From: an uncultured Lachnospiraceae bacterium
GTDB lineage: Bacteria; Bacillota; Clostridia; Lachnospirales; Lachnospiraceae
DNA: 64,000 bases
Direction of reading: 5' to 3'
Assembly: GCA_902781505.1 (NCBI GenBank)
Contig: CACZJL010000009.1
Span: forward strand, 20,427-84,426
Below are positions 17,779 through 26,281 of this stretch, in pieces. The translations under genes and the position numbers were made by a program. The notes beneath the pieces are model-generated. The model did no database searches, had not been told where the DNA came from, and worked only from the letters and a program-made list of their open reading frames with translations. Numbering within the stretch: the stretch's first letter is position 1; the number at the start of each line of letters is the position of its first letter.

Positions 17779-19296
17779 ATGAAAAAACATTCAGGTAAGC
17801 GCCGGCTCGCAAAGTTTGGCACACTTCTGATTGTACTGACATGCGTACTCTCTCTTGCAGCATGTGGAAGTAAAGTGAAAGAAAACACTGTATTATCCGC
17901 AGACGATGTTGCAGGAAAGACAGTAGGTGTACAGCTCGGTACAACAGGAGACACATTTGTTTCTGATCTTGAGACAGATGGTTCTAACACAAAGGTTGAG
18001 CGTTTCAACAAGGGCGCAGATGCTGTACAGGCATTAAAACAGGGTAAGATTGACTGCGTCATCATCGATGAACAGCCGGCATTAAAATTTGCCGGTTCCA
18101 ATTCAGACTTAAAGGTGCTCGATGAAGAATACGCTGACGAAGAATATGCGATTGCATTTGCCAAGGGAAATTCCCTTCGCATGGAAATCGACGGAGCTTT
18201 GGAAGAACTCAAAAGCGACGGCACACTTGATAAAATCTTAAGCAACTACGTAGGCGAAGAAATCGGCCAGCACCCATATGTTTCTGAGAACAACGGAAGC
18301 AAGGGTACCTTAACCATGGCCACTAACGCTTACTTCCCTCCATATGAGTACTATGACAACGGCAAGGTTACCGGTATCGACGCTGATATCGCTCAGGCCT
18401 TCTGTGATAAGCTCGGTTACAAGCTTGTAATCGAAGATATGGAATTCGATTCCATCATCACTGCTGTTAGCACCGGTAAGGTAGACTTCGGAATGGCCGG
18501 TATGTCCGTAACGGAAGAAAGAAAGCAGAATGTAGATTTCTCTGTATCTTACGCACAGTCAAAGCAGTCCATTCTCGTTCGTGACCCTGAAGCAGCTGCT
18601 GCCGCTTCCTCTTTCTCAGCGAAATTCAAGGCTGACTTCTTAGATGATGCTCGTTATAACTACATCTTAAAAGGTCTTGTAAACACACTGATTATCACAG
18701 TATTTGCCGCATTAATCGGTATTGTAATCGGCTTTGTTACTGCAATGATTCGTTCCGCTTATGCATACACAGGTAAGCCAAAGTTCTTAAACCTCCTGGC
18801 TACTCTTTACATCACCATTATCCGCGGCACGCCAACCATGGTACAGTTATTAATCATGTACTATGTTATCTTTGCCTCGGTAAATGCTTCTAAGATTTTA
18901 GTTGCAGTACTCGCCTTCGGTCTCAACTCCGGTGCGTACGTATCTGAAATCTTCCGTTCCGGCATCATGTCCATCGACAAGGGCCAGACAGAAGCTGCAA
19001 GATCTTTAGGTCTTCCTTATGGAAAGACCATGCGTTTCGTTATCCTTCCACAGGCATTCAAGAATGTACTGCCTGCACTTGCTAACGAAGCAATCGTACT
19101 CTTAAAGGAAACATCCATCTCCGGTTACATCGGCTTAAACGACATGACCCGTGGTGGTGATATCATTCGTTCTATCACTTATGACGCAATGTTTCCTTTA
19201 TTCGGCGTAGCCCTGATCTACTTAGTACTCGTTGTAGTACTTTCCGGACTCGTTTCAAAATTAGAGAGGAGGTTACGTGCAAATGAGCGTAAGTAA
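17779..19296 (+). CDS. Amino-acid ABC transporter: substrate-binding domain fused to permease
   Basis: A 505-residue GlnP-like fusion. Residues 1-29 form a lipoprotein signal with lipobox LAAC (Cys29). Residues about 36-160 match the second half of a family 3 binding protein ([50 protein letters not shown]). Residues about 175-270 match the first half ([45 protein letters not shown]). The halves are thus in reverse order compared with ordinary binding proteins. Residues about 295-495 are the membrane permease with the EAA loop ([23 protein letters not shown]). The ATPase gene follows and overlaps by 20 bp. Substrate is probably a polar amino acid. Confidence 0.9.
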   Translation: MKKHSGKRRLAKFGTLLIVLTCVLSLAACGSKVKENTVLSADDVAGKTVGVQLGTTGDTFVSDLETDGSNTKVERFNKGADAVQALKQGKIDCVIIDEQPALKFAGSNSDLKVLDEEYADEEYAIAFAKGNSLRMEIDGALEELKSDGTLDKILSNYVGEEIGQHPYVSENNGSKGTLTMATNAYFPPYEYYDNGKVTGIDADIAQAFCDKLGYKLVIEDMEFDSIITAVSTGKVDFGMAGMSVTEERKQNVDFSVSYAQSKQSILVRDPEAAAAASSFSAKFKADFLDDARYNYILKGLVNTLIITVFAALIGIVIGFVTAMIRSAYAYTGKPKFLNLLATLYITIIRGTPTMVQLLIMYYVIFASVNASKILVAVLAFGLNSGAYVSEIFRSGIMSIDKGQTEAARSLGLPYGKTMRFVILPQAFKNVLPALANEAIVLLKETSISGYIGLNDMTRGGDIIRSITYDAMFPLFGVALIYLVLVVVLSGLVSKLERRLRANERK

Positions 19297-20026
19297 TGAA
19301 GTTCTTTTAACAGTAACTGGCCTTGAGAAATCCTTTGGTGAAAACAAGGTTTTAAAAGGAATTACAACAGAAGTTAAAAAAGGCGAGGTTATCTCCATCA
19401 TCGGTCCATCCGGCTGCGGAAAGTCTACTTTCCTTCGCTGCTTAAATCGCCTCGAAGAAGCAACAGAAGGCGAAATCAAGTTCCGTGATTATACCGTTAC
19501 GGACAAGTCTGTTAACATCAATGAAGTTCGCGAAAAGGTCGGCATGGTATTCCAGCACTTCGATCTCTTCCCGAACATGACCGTAAAGCAGAACATCATG
19601 TTAGCGCCGGTTCAGTTAAAGCTCATGTCCGTTGAAGAAGCCGACAAGCGTGCTAATGAACTGTTAACCCGTGTAGGTCTCCTTGATAAGGCAGATTCCT
19701 ATCCTGCAATGCTTTCCGGTGGTCAGCAGCAGCGTATTGCAATTGCACGTTGCATGGCCATGAATCCTGAAATCATTCTCTTTGATGAGCCAACATCTGC
19801 TCTCGACCCTGAAATGGTCGGCGAAGTTCTTCATATTATTGAAGAGCTCGCAGAAGAAGGCATGACAATGCTCATCGTTACACATGAGATGGGCTTTGCC
19901 CGCCAGGTATCCACCCGTTGCATGTTCTTTAATGAAGGCGTAATCGAAGAAGAAAACGCTCCGGAAGAATTCTTTGGCAATCCAAAGAGCAACCGCCTGA
20001 AAGATTTCTTATCAAAAGTATTATAA
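19277..20026 (+). CDS. Amino-acid ABC transporter ATP-binding protein (GlnQ-like)
   Basis: A 249-residue ATPase that powers the fused binding protein-permease encoded just upstream. Walker A is GPSGCGKST, the Q-loop is [14 protein letters not shown], the signature is LSGGQQQR, Walker B is [12 protein letters not shown], and the switch His is in VTHEMGFA, all typical of the GlnQ/HisP subfamily. The start is ambiguous: GTG 19277 (4 nt after AGGAGG) or ATG 19283 (10 nt after). Either way it overlaps the stop of the upstream gene, so translation is coupled. Confidence 0.94.
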   Translation: MQMSVSNEVLLTVTGLEKSFGENKVLKGITTEVKKGEVISIIGPSGCGKSTFLRCLNRLEEATEGEIKFRDYTVTDKSVNINEVREKVGMVFQHFDLFPNMTVKQNIMLAPVQLKLMSVEEADKRANELLTRVGLLDKADSYPAMLSGGQQQRIAIARCMAMNPEIILFDEPTSALDPEMVGEVLHIIEELAEEGMTMLIVTHEMGFARQVSTRCMFFNEGVIEEENAPEEFFGNPKSNRLKDFLSKVL

Positions 20027-20040
20027 TGGCAAATAAACGA

Positions 20041-20083
20041 AGCCCGTCGGTACAATTTCCGTACCGACGGGCTTTCTTATTTT
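20041..20083 (+). terminator. Terminator of the amino-acid transporter operon
   Basis: A 13-bp perfect stem (AGCCCGTCGGTAC / GTACCGACGGGCT) with a 7-nt loop, followed by TTCTTATTTT. It lies between two convergent transcription units. Confidence 0.9.
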
Positions 20084-20090
20084 ACCTGAC

Positions 20091-21803
20091 TCAATCTTCA
20101 ATTCGTGCCAGCTGTCTCGCCCCAAGCGAAACCATAGACAGATAGCTGATGAAGCCAATCACCATCATAATTGAACCTGTGATAATCAGTGAATTAACCG
20201 CACTGTAATCCTCAATAAAGACAAGCATCGCCATCACCGCTAAAATCACAGCCGGGATCATCAGCAGAAGAAAGCTGAAGAAATTCGCCATAAAGTTACC
20301 TTTCACCGCAACACTCTCATCAATCCAGTCCAGACGCGGCGCCTTTAAGTCCATCGCCATCTGCCTCGTATTCATAAAGGTAGCCGTTCCTATAATAAAC
20401 AGAAGCGGTCCAATCCAGTACAAAAGACTGTTTCCAAGAACTGTCGCAGGAATCATAAGGACTAATGCCGGCAGAATCATCAGAACAACGGAAATCACAA
20501 CACCGGGAACCAGCTTGGCCTTCACCTGCAATTTGTAAGGCACCGGCAGGAACTTGATATACAGAAAGCTCTTACCCTCTCTTGAAATCGCCGTCGAACT
20601 GACCAGGCAGAACACCGAAGTTAACAGTGACATCTCAAGCACAATCACAATCAGGCCAAAATAAATCGAATTCTCATCACTTGCAAGGCTCGTGATGAAT
20701 CCACTGACACCGGTCTCAGAATGAATGATGGTAAACAGAAAGATTCCAGTGTAGATAAACGGCATCGCACAGGCAGTAATCACGCAGTTCATCATAAAAG
20801 TCGGAGACCGAAACAGCTTCCTCCATTCCATCTGTACGAGATTGCTAAAAACCGAACGCTGTGTCAGAACATTTGCGAGCTCCTTATTTGTGACAATGCC
20901 CTTTCTTCCACTTCCGTCATTCATCACGCGGATTCCTCTTTTATAAAGCGGTTCCGCAATCAACAAGAACACCACCACACTGAATAAACACGTCAGCGCA
21001 AACAATAACATCATACCAACAGACGAGATTCCGGCTGCAGAAAGTGCCCGTGTTAACAGACGGAAGTTCGGAAACATGCGAATCATCTGGACAAATGCGC
21101 CCATGTTCTGCTTCACCAGACCGACAAACACATCCTCCTGCGAATTACCAATATTCATAATTGTTGGCATCGCCATCATCATCATGGCAATTGCAAGAAG
21201 CAGCGAGGCCCCGTAAGAAAACAACGTCAGTGCATCCCTGTTTCTCAGCCTCCTGAAGGCAAATGTCATCACTATAGCCAGCACAGATGCATAACAGATG
21301 GGCACAATCGGAATCAGCAGAAGGCTTATCGCCACCTGTATCCAGTAAAGAGTGTCTGCATTCATCGCCCTTCCGATTCCAATCAGAGGTGGCAGAGTCA
21401 GCATCAGAACAATGTAGTACGACTGAAACAACACAATCGTGCCTTTCGCTGCAACCACCACCGTTGGCGTAATCGGCATCTGCATCAGCGTCTCATTATC
21501 AGAATCCACGAAATACGAACTGATAATCTTTGGAATATCCAGAATAAAGATACACATCGCAGCTGGTGTAATAAACGTCGCCATCAGGAAATCCGGCTGG
21601 TCAGCATACTGACCATACAGATTCCTGCCCGCATTATAAAGACTCATCACAATCGGAATCATGCAGGCAAAAAGAATCACAAACGGATAAACCTGCGGCC
21701 TATCTTTTTTGTTTTTTGGCAAAGTACCGATACCAATTCCCTGCGCTTTAAATAACAGCACGGTCAGGTACCAGTAATCTTTTATTTTTTCTATCATCTG
21801 CAT
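20091..21803 (-). CDS. ABC-2 type exporter permease
   Basis: A 570-residue polytopic membrane protein with about 12-14 hydrophobic segments across its length (for example VYPFVILFACMIPIVMSLY, CLFSVVVFLLIAEPLY, MLILPALVLMIPATVLG). It partners the ATPase encoded immediately upstream: ATG 21803 overlaps the ATPase stop (TGATG). The substrate cannot be told; ABC-2 pairs of this size in Firmicutes export drugs, peptides or lipids. I use ATG 21803 rather than the TTG at 21806. Confidence 0.85.
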   Translation of the reverse strand: MQMIEKIKDYWYLTVLLFKAQGIGIGTLPKNKKDRPQVYPFVILFACMIPIVMSLYNAGRNLYGQYADQPDFLMATFITPAAMCIFILDIPKIISSYFVDSDNETLMQMPITPTVVVAAKGTIVLFQSYYIVLMLTLPPLIGIGRAMNADTLYWIQVAISLLLIPIVPICYASVLAIVMTFAFRRLRNRDALTLFSYGASLLLAIAMMMMAMPTIMNIGNSQEDVFVGLVKQNMGAFVQMIRMFPNFRLLTRALSAAGISSVGMMLLFALTCLFSVVVFLLIAEPLYKRGIRVMNDGSGRKGIVTNKELANVLTQRSVFSNLVQMEWRKLFRSPTFMMNCVITACAMPFIYTGIFLFTIIHSETGVSGFITSLASDENSIYFGLIVIVLEMSLLTSVFCLVSSTAISREGKSFLYIKFLPVPYKLQVKAKLVPGVVISVVLMILPALVLMIPATVLGNSLLYWIGPLLFIIGTATFMNTRQMAMDLKAPRLDWIDESVAVKGNFMANFFSFLLLMIPAVILAVMAMLVFIEDYSAVNSLIITGSIMMVIGFISYLSMVSLGARQLARIED

Positions 21804-22525
21804 CAATCCCCCGTAATTTCAAGGAAGATATCTTCGAGAGATTTGCCGGGATTCTGTTCCTGTAATTCCTCTAAAGTCCCTGTATACTGCTGCCTTCCAT
21901 GGGAGATGACACAGATTTTGTCACACAGCTTCTCTGCAAGCTCTAATGCATGTGTTGAGAACAATACACTCTTTCCCTGTTCTACATGCTCTTTCATCAT
22001 TTCCTTTAAGGTAAAGATTCCCTTTGGATCAAGGCCAATCATCGGCTCGTCTAAGACCCACACACTCGGTGAATGAATTAACGCTCCCATGACCATAATC
22101 TTCTGACGCATTCCATGTGAATACTCGGAGAGACGCTCTCCTAAAGAATCATAGATATCAAATCTTTTCGCAGTCTCCTCAATGAAGTCCTGTCTTTTCT
22201 CAACCGGAACCCGGTAGATATCAGCCATAAAGTTCAGATACTCAATTCCCTTTACGCGAAGGAAGGAGTCCGGAGAATCCGAATTAAAGCCAAATTCCTT
22301 TTTAGCTGCCAGTCCATTGGTCTGAATATCATGACCATTTACAATGATACGGCCTTCGCTTGGGGCTAAAACCCCCGTAATCATCTTAAGTGTCGTTGTT
22401 TTTCCTGCACCGTTAGGACCTACAAAGCCAGTAATCTTGCCATCTTCGATGACCCAGTTCAAATCATCAACCGCTTTTTTGTCAGACCCGTTATATACTT
22501 TTGAAACATGTTCGAGAATAATCAT
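21803..22525 (-). CDS. ABC exporter ATP-binding protein
   Basis: A 240-residue ATPase with Walker A GPNGAGKTTTLKM, signature YSHGMRQK (a relaxed LSGGQ), Walker B SVWVLDEPMIGLDP and switch His in STHALELAEK. The pattern is that of the DrrA/CcmA-type exporter ATPases, which fits its ABC-2 permease partner downstream. About 40 bp separates it from the hydrolase gene (stop at 22564). Confidence 0.93.
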   Translation of the reverse strand: MIILEHVSKVYNGSDKKAVDDLNWVIEDGKITGFVGPNGAGKTTTLKMITGVLAPSEGRIIVNGHDIQTNGLAAKKEFGFNSDSPDSFLRVKGIEYLNFMADIYRVPVEKRQDFIEETAKRFDIYDSLGERLSEYSHGMRQKIMVMGALIHSPSVWVLDEPMIGLDPKGIFTLKEMMKEHVEQGKSVLFSTHALELAEKLCDKICVISHGRQQYTGTLEELQEQNPGKSLEDIFLEITGD

Positions 22526-22563
22526 TTTTAGGTTGCTCCCTGATTCGTATTATCAAAATTATA

Positions 22564-23676
22564 TCACATCTGGTACCGTTCAAGGAATGCGGCAATTCGG
22601 CCAAAATACTGTACTGGGTCCACTTCCGGAGCCTGTGCATGTCCGGCATTATCAACAATCAGCATCTCTTTTTCACAGATTGCTTCGTTATATAGTGTAT
22701 AGCACTGACTGACACCAATCATGGCATCCCTGTTTCCATGAATAAAGATAGTAGGAATCCGACTTTGCTTCACTGCATCCAGTGCCGATGCATCATAAAG
22801 CCAGTATCCGGCTCTGACTTTCAGTGCAACAGCTGCACCTGGTACAAACACCCAGCCCGGAACATGAAACCACTCCTTCGCCTTATCCATAAACATCGTA
22901 GCAGCATCCTGATATGCACAGTCGGACACAATCGCTTTAATCGGATACCGGTCAATCTCAGGTAATCCGCTCATCATCAGAGCAGTAGCCGCCCCCATGG
23001 ACTGTCCGTGAATGACAATCTCTGCATCCGGGTCGGTCTCCATTATTTTCCCAAGCCATAAAAGCGCATCATATCGGTCTGTTGCTCCCATTCCGATATA
23101 TGCGCCTCCTGACTCACCTGAAGCCCGTAAATCCGGAACCACACAGTTATAGCCGCGTAAAGAGTACCAGCAGGCAAAGCGATACATCTCCTCTTTCCAG
23201 CCTGTATATCCATGCAGCAAGAGAACCCACTTATGAGACTGCTCTTTCCCCGTCGATTTATCGCCCCCATCAGCTTCTGAATCTGCCCATCTTAAATCCT
23301 CGCCAACCGGTGCATAAACCTGCGCATCAAAATCATATCCGTCACGACTCGTCAGATGAACATTTTCCTGGTCCACCTGTTCGAGCCAGTTATAAGTCAA
23401 CTGCCACTCAGACTGGTAATTTAAACTTAGTTCATCCGTCACAACCTGCTGTGAATATGCTTCTTCCGTTACCTCCTCGAATTTAGACAGCTTTTTCATG
23501 AACTCCGGCATTAACGCCGCACTGACCATGAGATTCACAGCTGCAACATATGCAATCAGAAGGAAAATAATGATCACGATTACCAATCTTTTAAAAAACT
23601 TCTTTTTCTTCTTTTTTGTATTTTTAGTCTTACCTTCATTCAGAGAATCTGCATTCTCACTCATTCTATTTTTCAT
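22564..23676 (-). CDS. Membrane-anchored alpha/beta hydrolase
   Basis: A serine hydrolase with an N-terminal poly-Lys stretch and one transmembrane helix (LVIVIIIFLLIAYVAAVNLMV), so the catalytic domain probably faces outwards. The fold is shown by LLLHGYTGWKEEMYRF (oxyanion region), nucleophile elbow IHGQSMGAA, Asp in HGNRDAMIG and His in DNAGHAQ. The nearest general group is the BAAT/YqkD-like hydrolases. Start choice is uncertain: ATG 23676 (weak AAAGG site) or ATG 23664. A TATAAT lies only 6 bp before 23676, so the leader may be very short. Substrate unknown. Confidence 0.85.
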   Translation of the reverse strand: MKNRMSENADSLNEGKTKNTKKKKKKFFKRLVIVIIIFLLIAYVAAVNLMVSAALMPEFMKKLSKFEEVTEEAYSQQVVTDELSLNYQSEWQLTYNWLEQVDQENVHLTSRDGYDFDAQVYAPVGEDLRWADSEADGGDKSTGKEQSHKWVLLLHGYTGWKEEMYRFACWYSLRGYNCVVPDLRASGESGGAYIGMGATDRYDALLWLGKIMETDPDAEIVIHGQSMGAATALMMSGLPEIDRYPIKAIVSDCAYQDAATMFMDKAKEWFHVPGWVFVPGAAVALKVRAGYWLYDASALDAVKQSRIPTIFIHGNRDAMIGVSQCYTLYNEAICEKEMLIVDNAGHAQAPEVDPVQYFGRIAAFLERYQM

Positions 23677-23755
23677 ACCTTTATTATACCCGCATTCTAT
23701 GGTATATTCGTGAAAAATCTTAAAGGATTTATGAAGCAGTGAATGCCCTGGGTCT

Positions 23756-24319
23756 TCAATATCTGATTCCCGTAAAATTAAAGCGATCAAAGATTTTCTT
23801 TAATCCAAAACGATACACAAGGAGTACGGAAACCACCATTCCGATTACAGCCTGCAGAATCTCGAATGGGATTTTAATGATTGCCGCAGCCAGAGTTCCG
23901 TAAATAAATGTCTTTCCCAGGAAATAGCCGACATTCATAATGATTCCACCGACAAATACACCAAGGCTTGCTGCTGCAACCGGATGCTTTTTTAATGTAT
24001 TACGCGCAATATAAGACACGGCAAATGCCTGTAATCCATGAGTTACAAGAGACACCCACATCGGTGCCGGATAAAAGATGGCATCACCTAAGAAAGCTCC
24101 CACGCCACCGACAATCATTGCACTCACAGGATCTAAAAGAAGCGCTGCCGTGCAGATGACTGCATCACAAAGATAAACATGTCCTCCCGGTACCGGAATT
24201 CCTACGGAACTGAATGCGATATTAATTCCCATAAATAACGCCATAAAGCAGATCTGTTTTGTTGTCCATCTGCTGGTTGTCTTTACGTTGCCTGCTGTTA
24301 CTGCTTTACCTTCTGCCAT
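23756..24319 (-). CDS. ECF transporter S component, possibly for vitamin B6
   Basis: A 187-residue membrane protein with about six hydrophobic segments (QICFMALFMGINIAFSS, CDAVICTAALLL, IVGGVGAFLGDAIF, VSLVTHGLQAFAVSYIA, VGGIIMNVGYFLGK, VIGMVVSVLLVYRF). This is the fold of vitamin-specific S components that pair with a shared EcfAAT energising module, which is not in this window. I start at ATG 24319 (MAEGKAV), which has AGAAGGGA upstream; the longer frame to 24415 would run through the operator repeats. It is divergent from a PdxR/MocR-like regulator gene with matching operator repeats, which suggests a pyridoxine/pyridoxal (PdxU-like) substrate. That is inference. Confidence 0.82.
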   Translation of the reverse strand: MAEGKAVTAGNVKTTSRWTTKQICFMALFMGINIAFSSVGIPVPGGHVYLCDAVICTAALLLDPVSAMIVGGVGAFLGDAIFYPAPMWVSLVTHGLQAFAVSYIARNTLKKHPVAAASLGVFVGGIIMNVGYFLGKTFIYGTLAAAIIKIPFEILQAVIGMVVSVLLVYRFGLKKIFDRFNFTGIRY

Positions 24320-24374
24320 AATTCCCTTCTTTCCTGCCAGACTGCCTTTAGGACATTTTCTTTTTAATCCCATC

Positions 24375-24418
24375 AATCTGGTCATATCTTTTTTCCGTTT
24401 TCTGAATCTGGTCATATC
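24375..24418 (-). promoter_or_regulatory. Two direct repeats upstream of the ECF gene, likely MocR operator
   Basis: AATCTGGTCATATC occurs identically at 24375-24388 and 24405-24418, exactly 30 bp apart. A third, inverted copy with one mismatch lies at 24524-24536 over the regulator's own translation start region. Direct repeats plus an inverted copy between divergent genes is the usual arrangement for MocR-family operators. Confidence 0.6.
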
Positions 24419-24545
24419 CGCCTTTGTTAAATAGAATGGATAAAACTCATCTGCCAGTTCGAACTTGTTTTGTATTATAATGAGCTTACTGACATTATAA
24501 AATTATCAGTTTTGAACTTTTTTATATGACCAAATTGGAGGACCT

Positions 24546-25670
24546 ATGGCACAGACAAAGAAACAACCTGCATATTTACAGGTCTATCACTTTCTTCGGG
24601 ATTCCATTATCAAAGAAAACTACAAGTTTGGAGAAAAGCTTCCAAGCAAACGTGCAATGGCTGATCAGACCGGAACAAGCGTAATTACGATTGAACACGC
24701 CTATTCTATTTTGGAGGAAGAAGGCTTTATCGAAGCCAGAGAACGCTCCGGCTTCTTTGTAACCTATGCTTCAGAATTCGTTCTTGCGAATTCCCCTGCA
24801 TCCGACACCAGAACACTTCAAAAGCGAAAAGAAAAAGGGAAACAAACCGATTCCATCACAACAGAGGACCCCGTAGCGAACGAAGAAGAAATTCTTGCTT
24901 CCTTCCCCTTTAACACTTATGCCAAAACCATGCGGCATGTACTGACAGAATATGGAGATAAAATCTTAAAAAAATCTCCTAACAGCGGAACTCTGATGCT
25001 TCGAAATGCCATCTGTCTGTATCTTGCAAGAACCAGAAAGATTGATGTCTATCCAACTCAGATTCTGATTGGTTCCGGTTCTGAGGCACTTTACGGTCTG
25101 ATTGCTCAATACATCGGACGAAAAAAGACTATCGCCTTAGAAGACCCAAGTTATGATCAGATTCGCAAAGTCTATGAAGCACATGGTCTTAAACCTGAGT
25201 TTTTAACAATGGGACCGGAAGGAATCACTACAGAAGCACTGAACCAAAGCAAGGCTTCCGTACTTCATGTCACTCCCTTCCACTCCTATCCAAGCGGAAT
25301 CACAGCAACAGCAAGTAAACGTCACGAATATATCCGCTGGGCGAAGGAACGGGACGGCCTCATTATTGAAGATGACTTTGATTCCGAATTCTCCGTTTCT
25401 ACCAAGACAGAAGATACCCTGTTTTCACAAGAACCTGAGAAAAACGTCATCTACATCAACTCTTTCTCCCGTACCATCGCCCCTTCTACAAGGGTTGGTT
25501 ACATGGTGCTTCCGGAAGAACTCGCTGCTGACTTTACCAAAAAACTCGGGTTTTATTCCTGCACAGTCCCTGTCTTTGATCAATATGTAATCGCCGAATT
25601 CATTCAGAGCGGTGAATTTGAGCGTCATATCAACCGCGTCAGAAGAAACTTAAGAAAGAAACGGAACTAA
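24546..25670 (+). CDS. MocR-family (GntR-HTH plus aminotransferase-like) regulator, C-terminally truncated
   Basis: Residues 1-75 are a GntR winged helix (YLQVYHFLRDSIIKENYKFGEKLPSKRAMAD). Residues about 115-374 are an aminotransferase fold-type I domain (ILIGSGSEALYGLI, ALEDPSYDQI, VTPFHSYPSGITA, LIIEDDFDSEF). Two features are abnormal. The PLP-binding lysine of the SFSK motif is Arg309 here (SFSRTIAPSTRVGY). The protein also ends at residue 374 (RRNLRKKRN), about 80-100 residues short of the usual 450-480, with a terminator one base past the stop. It may be a decayed gene or a PLP-independent DNA-binding protein. The divergent ECF gene and shared repeats indicate the target. Confidence 0.88.
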   Translation: MAQTKKQPAYLQVYHFLRDSIIKENYKFGEKLPSKRAMADQTGTSVITIEHAYSILEEEGFIEARERSGFFVTYASEFVLANSPASDTRTLQKRKEKGKQTDSITTEDPVANEEEILASFPFNTYAKTMRHVLTEYGDKILKKSPNSGTLMLRNAICLYLARTRKIDVYPTQILIGSGSEALYGLIAQYIGRKKTIALEDPSYDQIRKVYEAHGLKPEFLTMGPEGITTEALNQSKASVLHVTPFHSYPSGITATASKRHEYIRWAKERDGLIIEDDFDSEFSVSTKTEDTLFSQEPEKNVIYINSFSRTIAPSTRVGYMVLPEELAADFTKKLGFYSCTVPVFDQYVIAEFIQSGEFERHINRVRRNLRKKRN

Positions 25671-25704
25671 AGAAAGGGTCTGTCCATCCGGACAGACCCT
25701 TTCT
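25671..25704. terminator. Terminator hairpin after the MocR-type gene
   Basis: A 15-bp perfect stem (AGAAAGGGTCTGTCC / GGACAGACCCTTTCT) with a 4-nt loop, placed between convergent genes. Short T-rich stretches occur on both sides, so it may serve both directions. Confidence 0.75.
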
Positions 25705-25712
25705 AAAATTCT

Positions 25713-26240
25713 TCATCGATTTGACTTTTCTTCCGCATCAAGTGCTTCTAAAATTCTCTTATAATGCAGGAATTTTCCTGCTTCACCAAGTTTCTTTATT
25801 TCTTCGAGTGTCGCAAACTTGAAACCAATCGCTTCGTCTTCCTGGAGAACGACATCTTCTTCACTAAAATCCAGATGGCAATGATAAATATCTGTAAAGT
25901 AATTGTCGCCGCCTTCCGGGTCGTCATTTCTGTACCAGTAGACTGGTTCGTTACTGCATCCTGAGACATCAAGTCCTACCTCCTCTTTTACCTCACGGCA
26001 CAGGCCTTCAAAGGAAGATTCACCCTTTTTCACGCCACCGCCTGTAGTTTCCCAATCTCCTGCTGCCCACGCTTTATCAAGAGATCTCTGTGTAATTAAA
26101 AACGTGTGGTCCGGACGCTCAATCAGTGTCAGGACAACCAGCATATATTCACCAGGAAGGAGTTTTTCTGCCTTACGCATCTTACTTCTGCCTGTCAACT
26201 TTTTTTCACTGTCATAAATATCAATAAATTCCATACCCAT
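25713..26240 (-). CDS. Nudix hydrolase
   Basis: A 175-residue protein with a complete Nudix box: GGVKKGESSFEGLCREVKEEVGL fits G-x5-E-x7-R-E-U-x-E-E-x-G-U. The start (FIDIYDSEKKLTGRSKMRKAEKLLPGEY) resembles the YfcD/IPP-isomerase-like Nudix group, in which the N-terminus reads as a substrate loop. The substrate (a nucleoside diphosphate derivative or similar) cannot be assigned. It is a single gene on the minus strand after the AKR gene. Confidence 0.9.
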   Translation of the reverse strand: MGMEFIDIYDSEKKLTGRSKMRKAEKLLPGEYMLVVLTLIERPDHTFLITQRSLDKAWAAGDWETTGGGVKKGESSFEGLCREVKEEVGLDVSGCSNEPVYWYRNDDPEGGDNYFTDIYHCHLDFSEEDVVLQEDEAIGFKFATLEEIKKLGEAGKFLHYKRILEALDAEEKSNR

Positions 26241-26281
26241 AGTAAAATCCTTTTTCTAACATTATTTACTCTATTTTCTCA

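Noticed and set aside
24320..24415. N-terminal extension of the ECF protein (start 24415)
   Set aside because: The added residues are highly basic, non-conserved in character, and are encoded by the operator repeats; ATG 24319 has a proper ribosome binding site.
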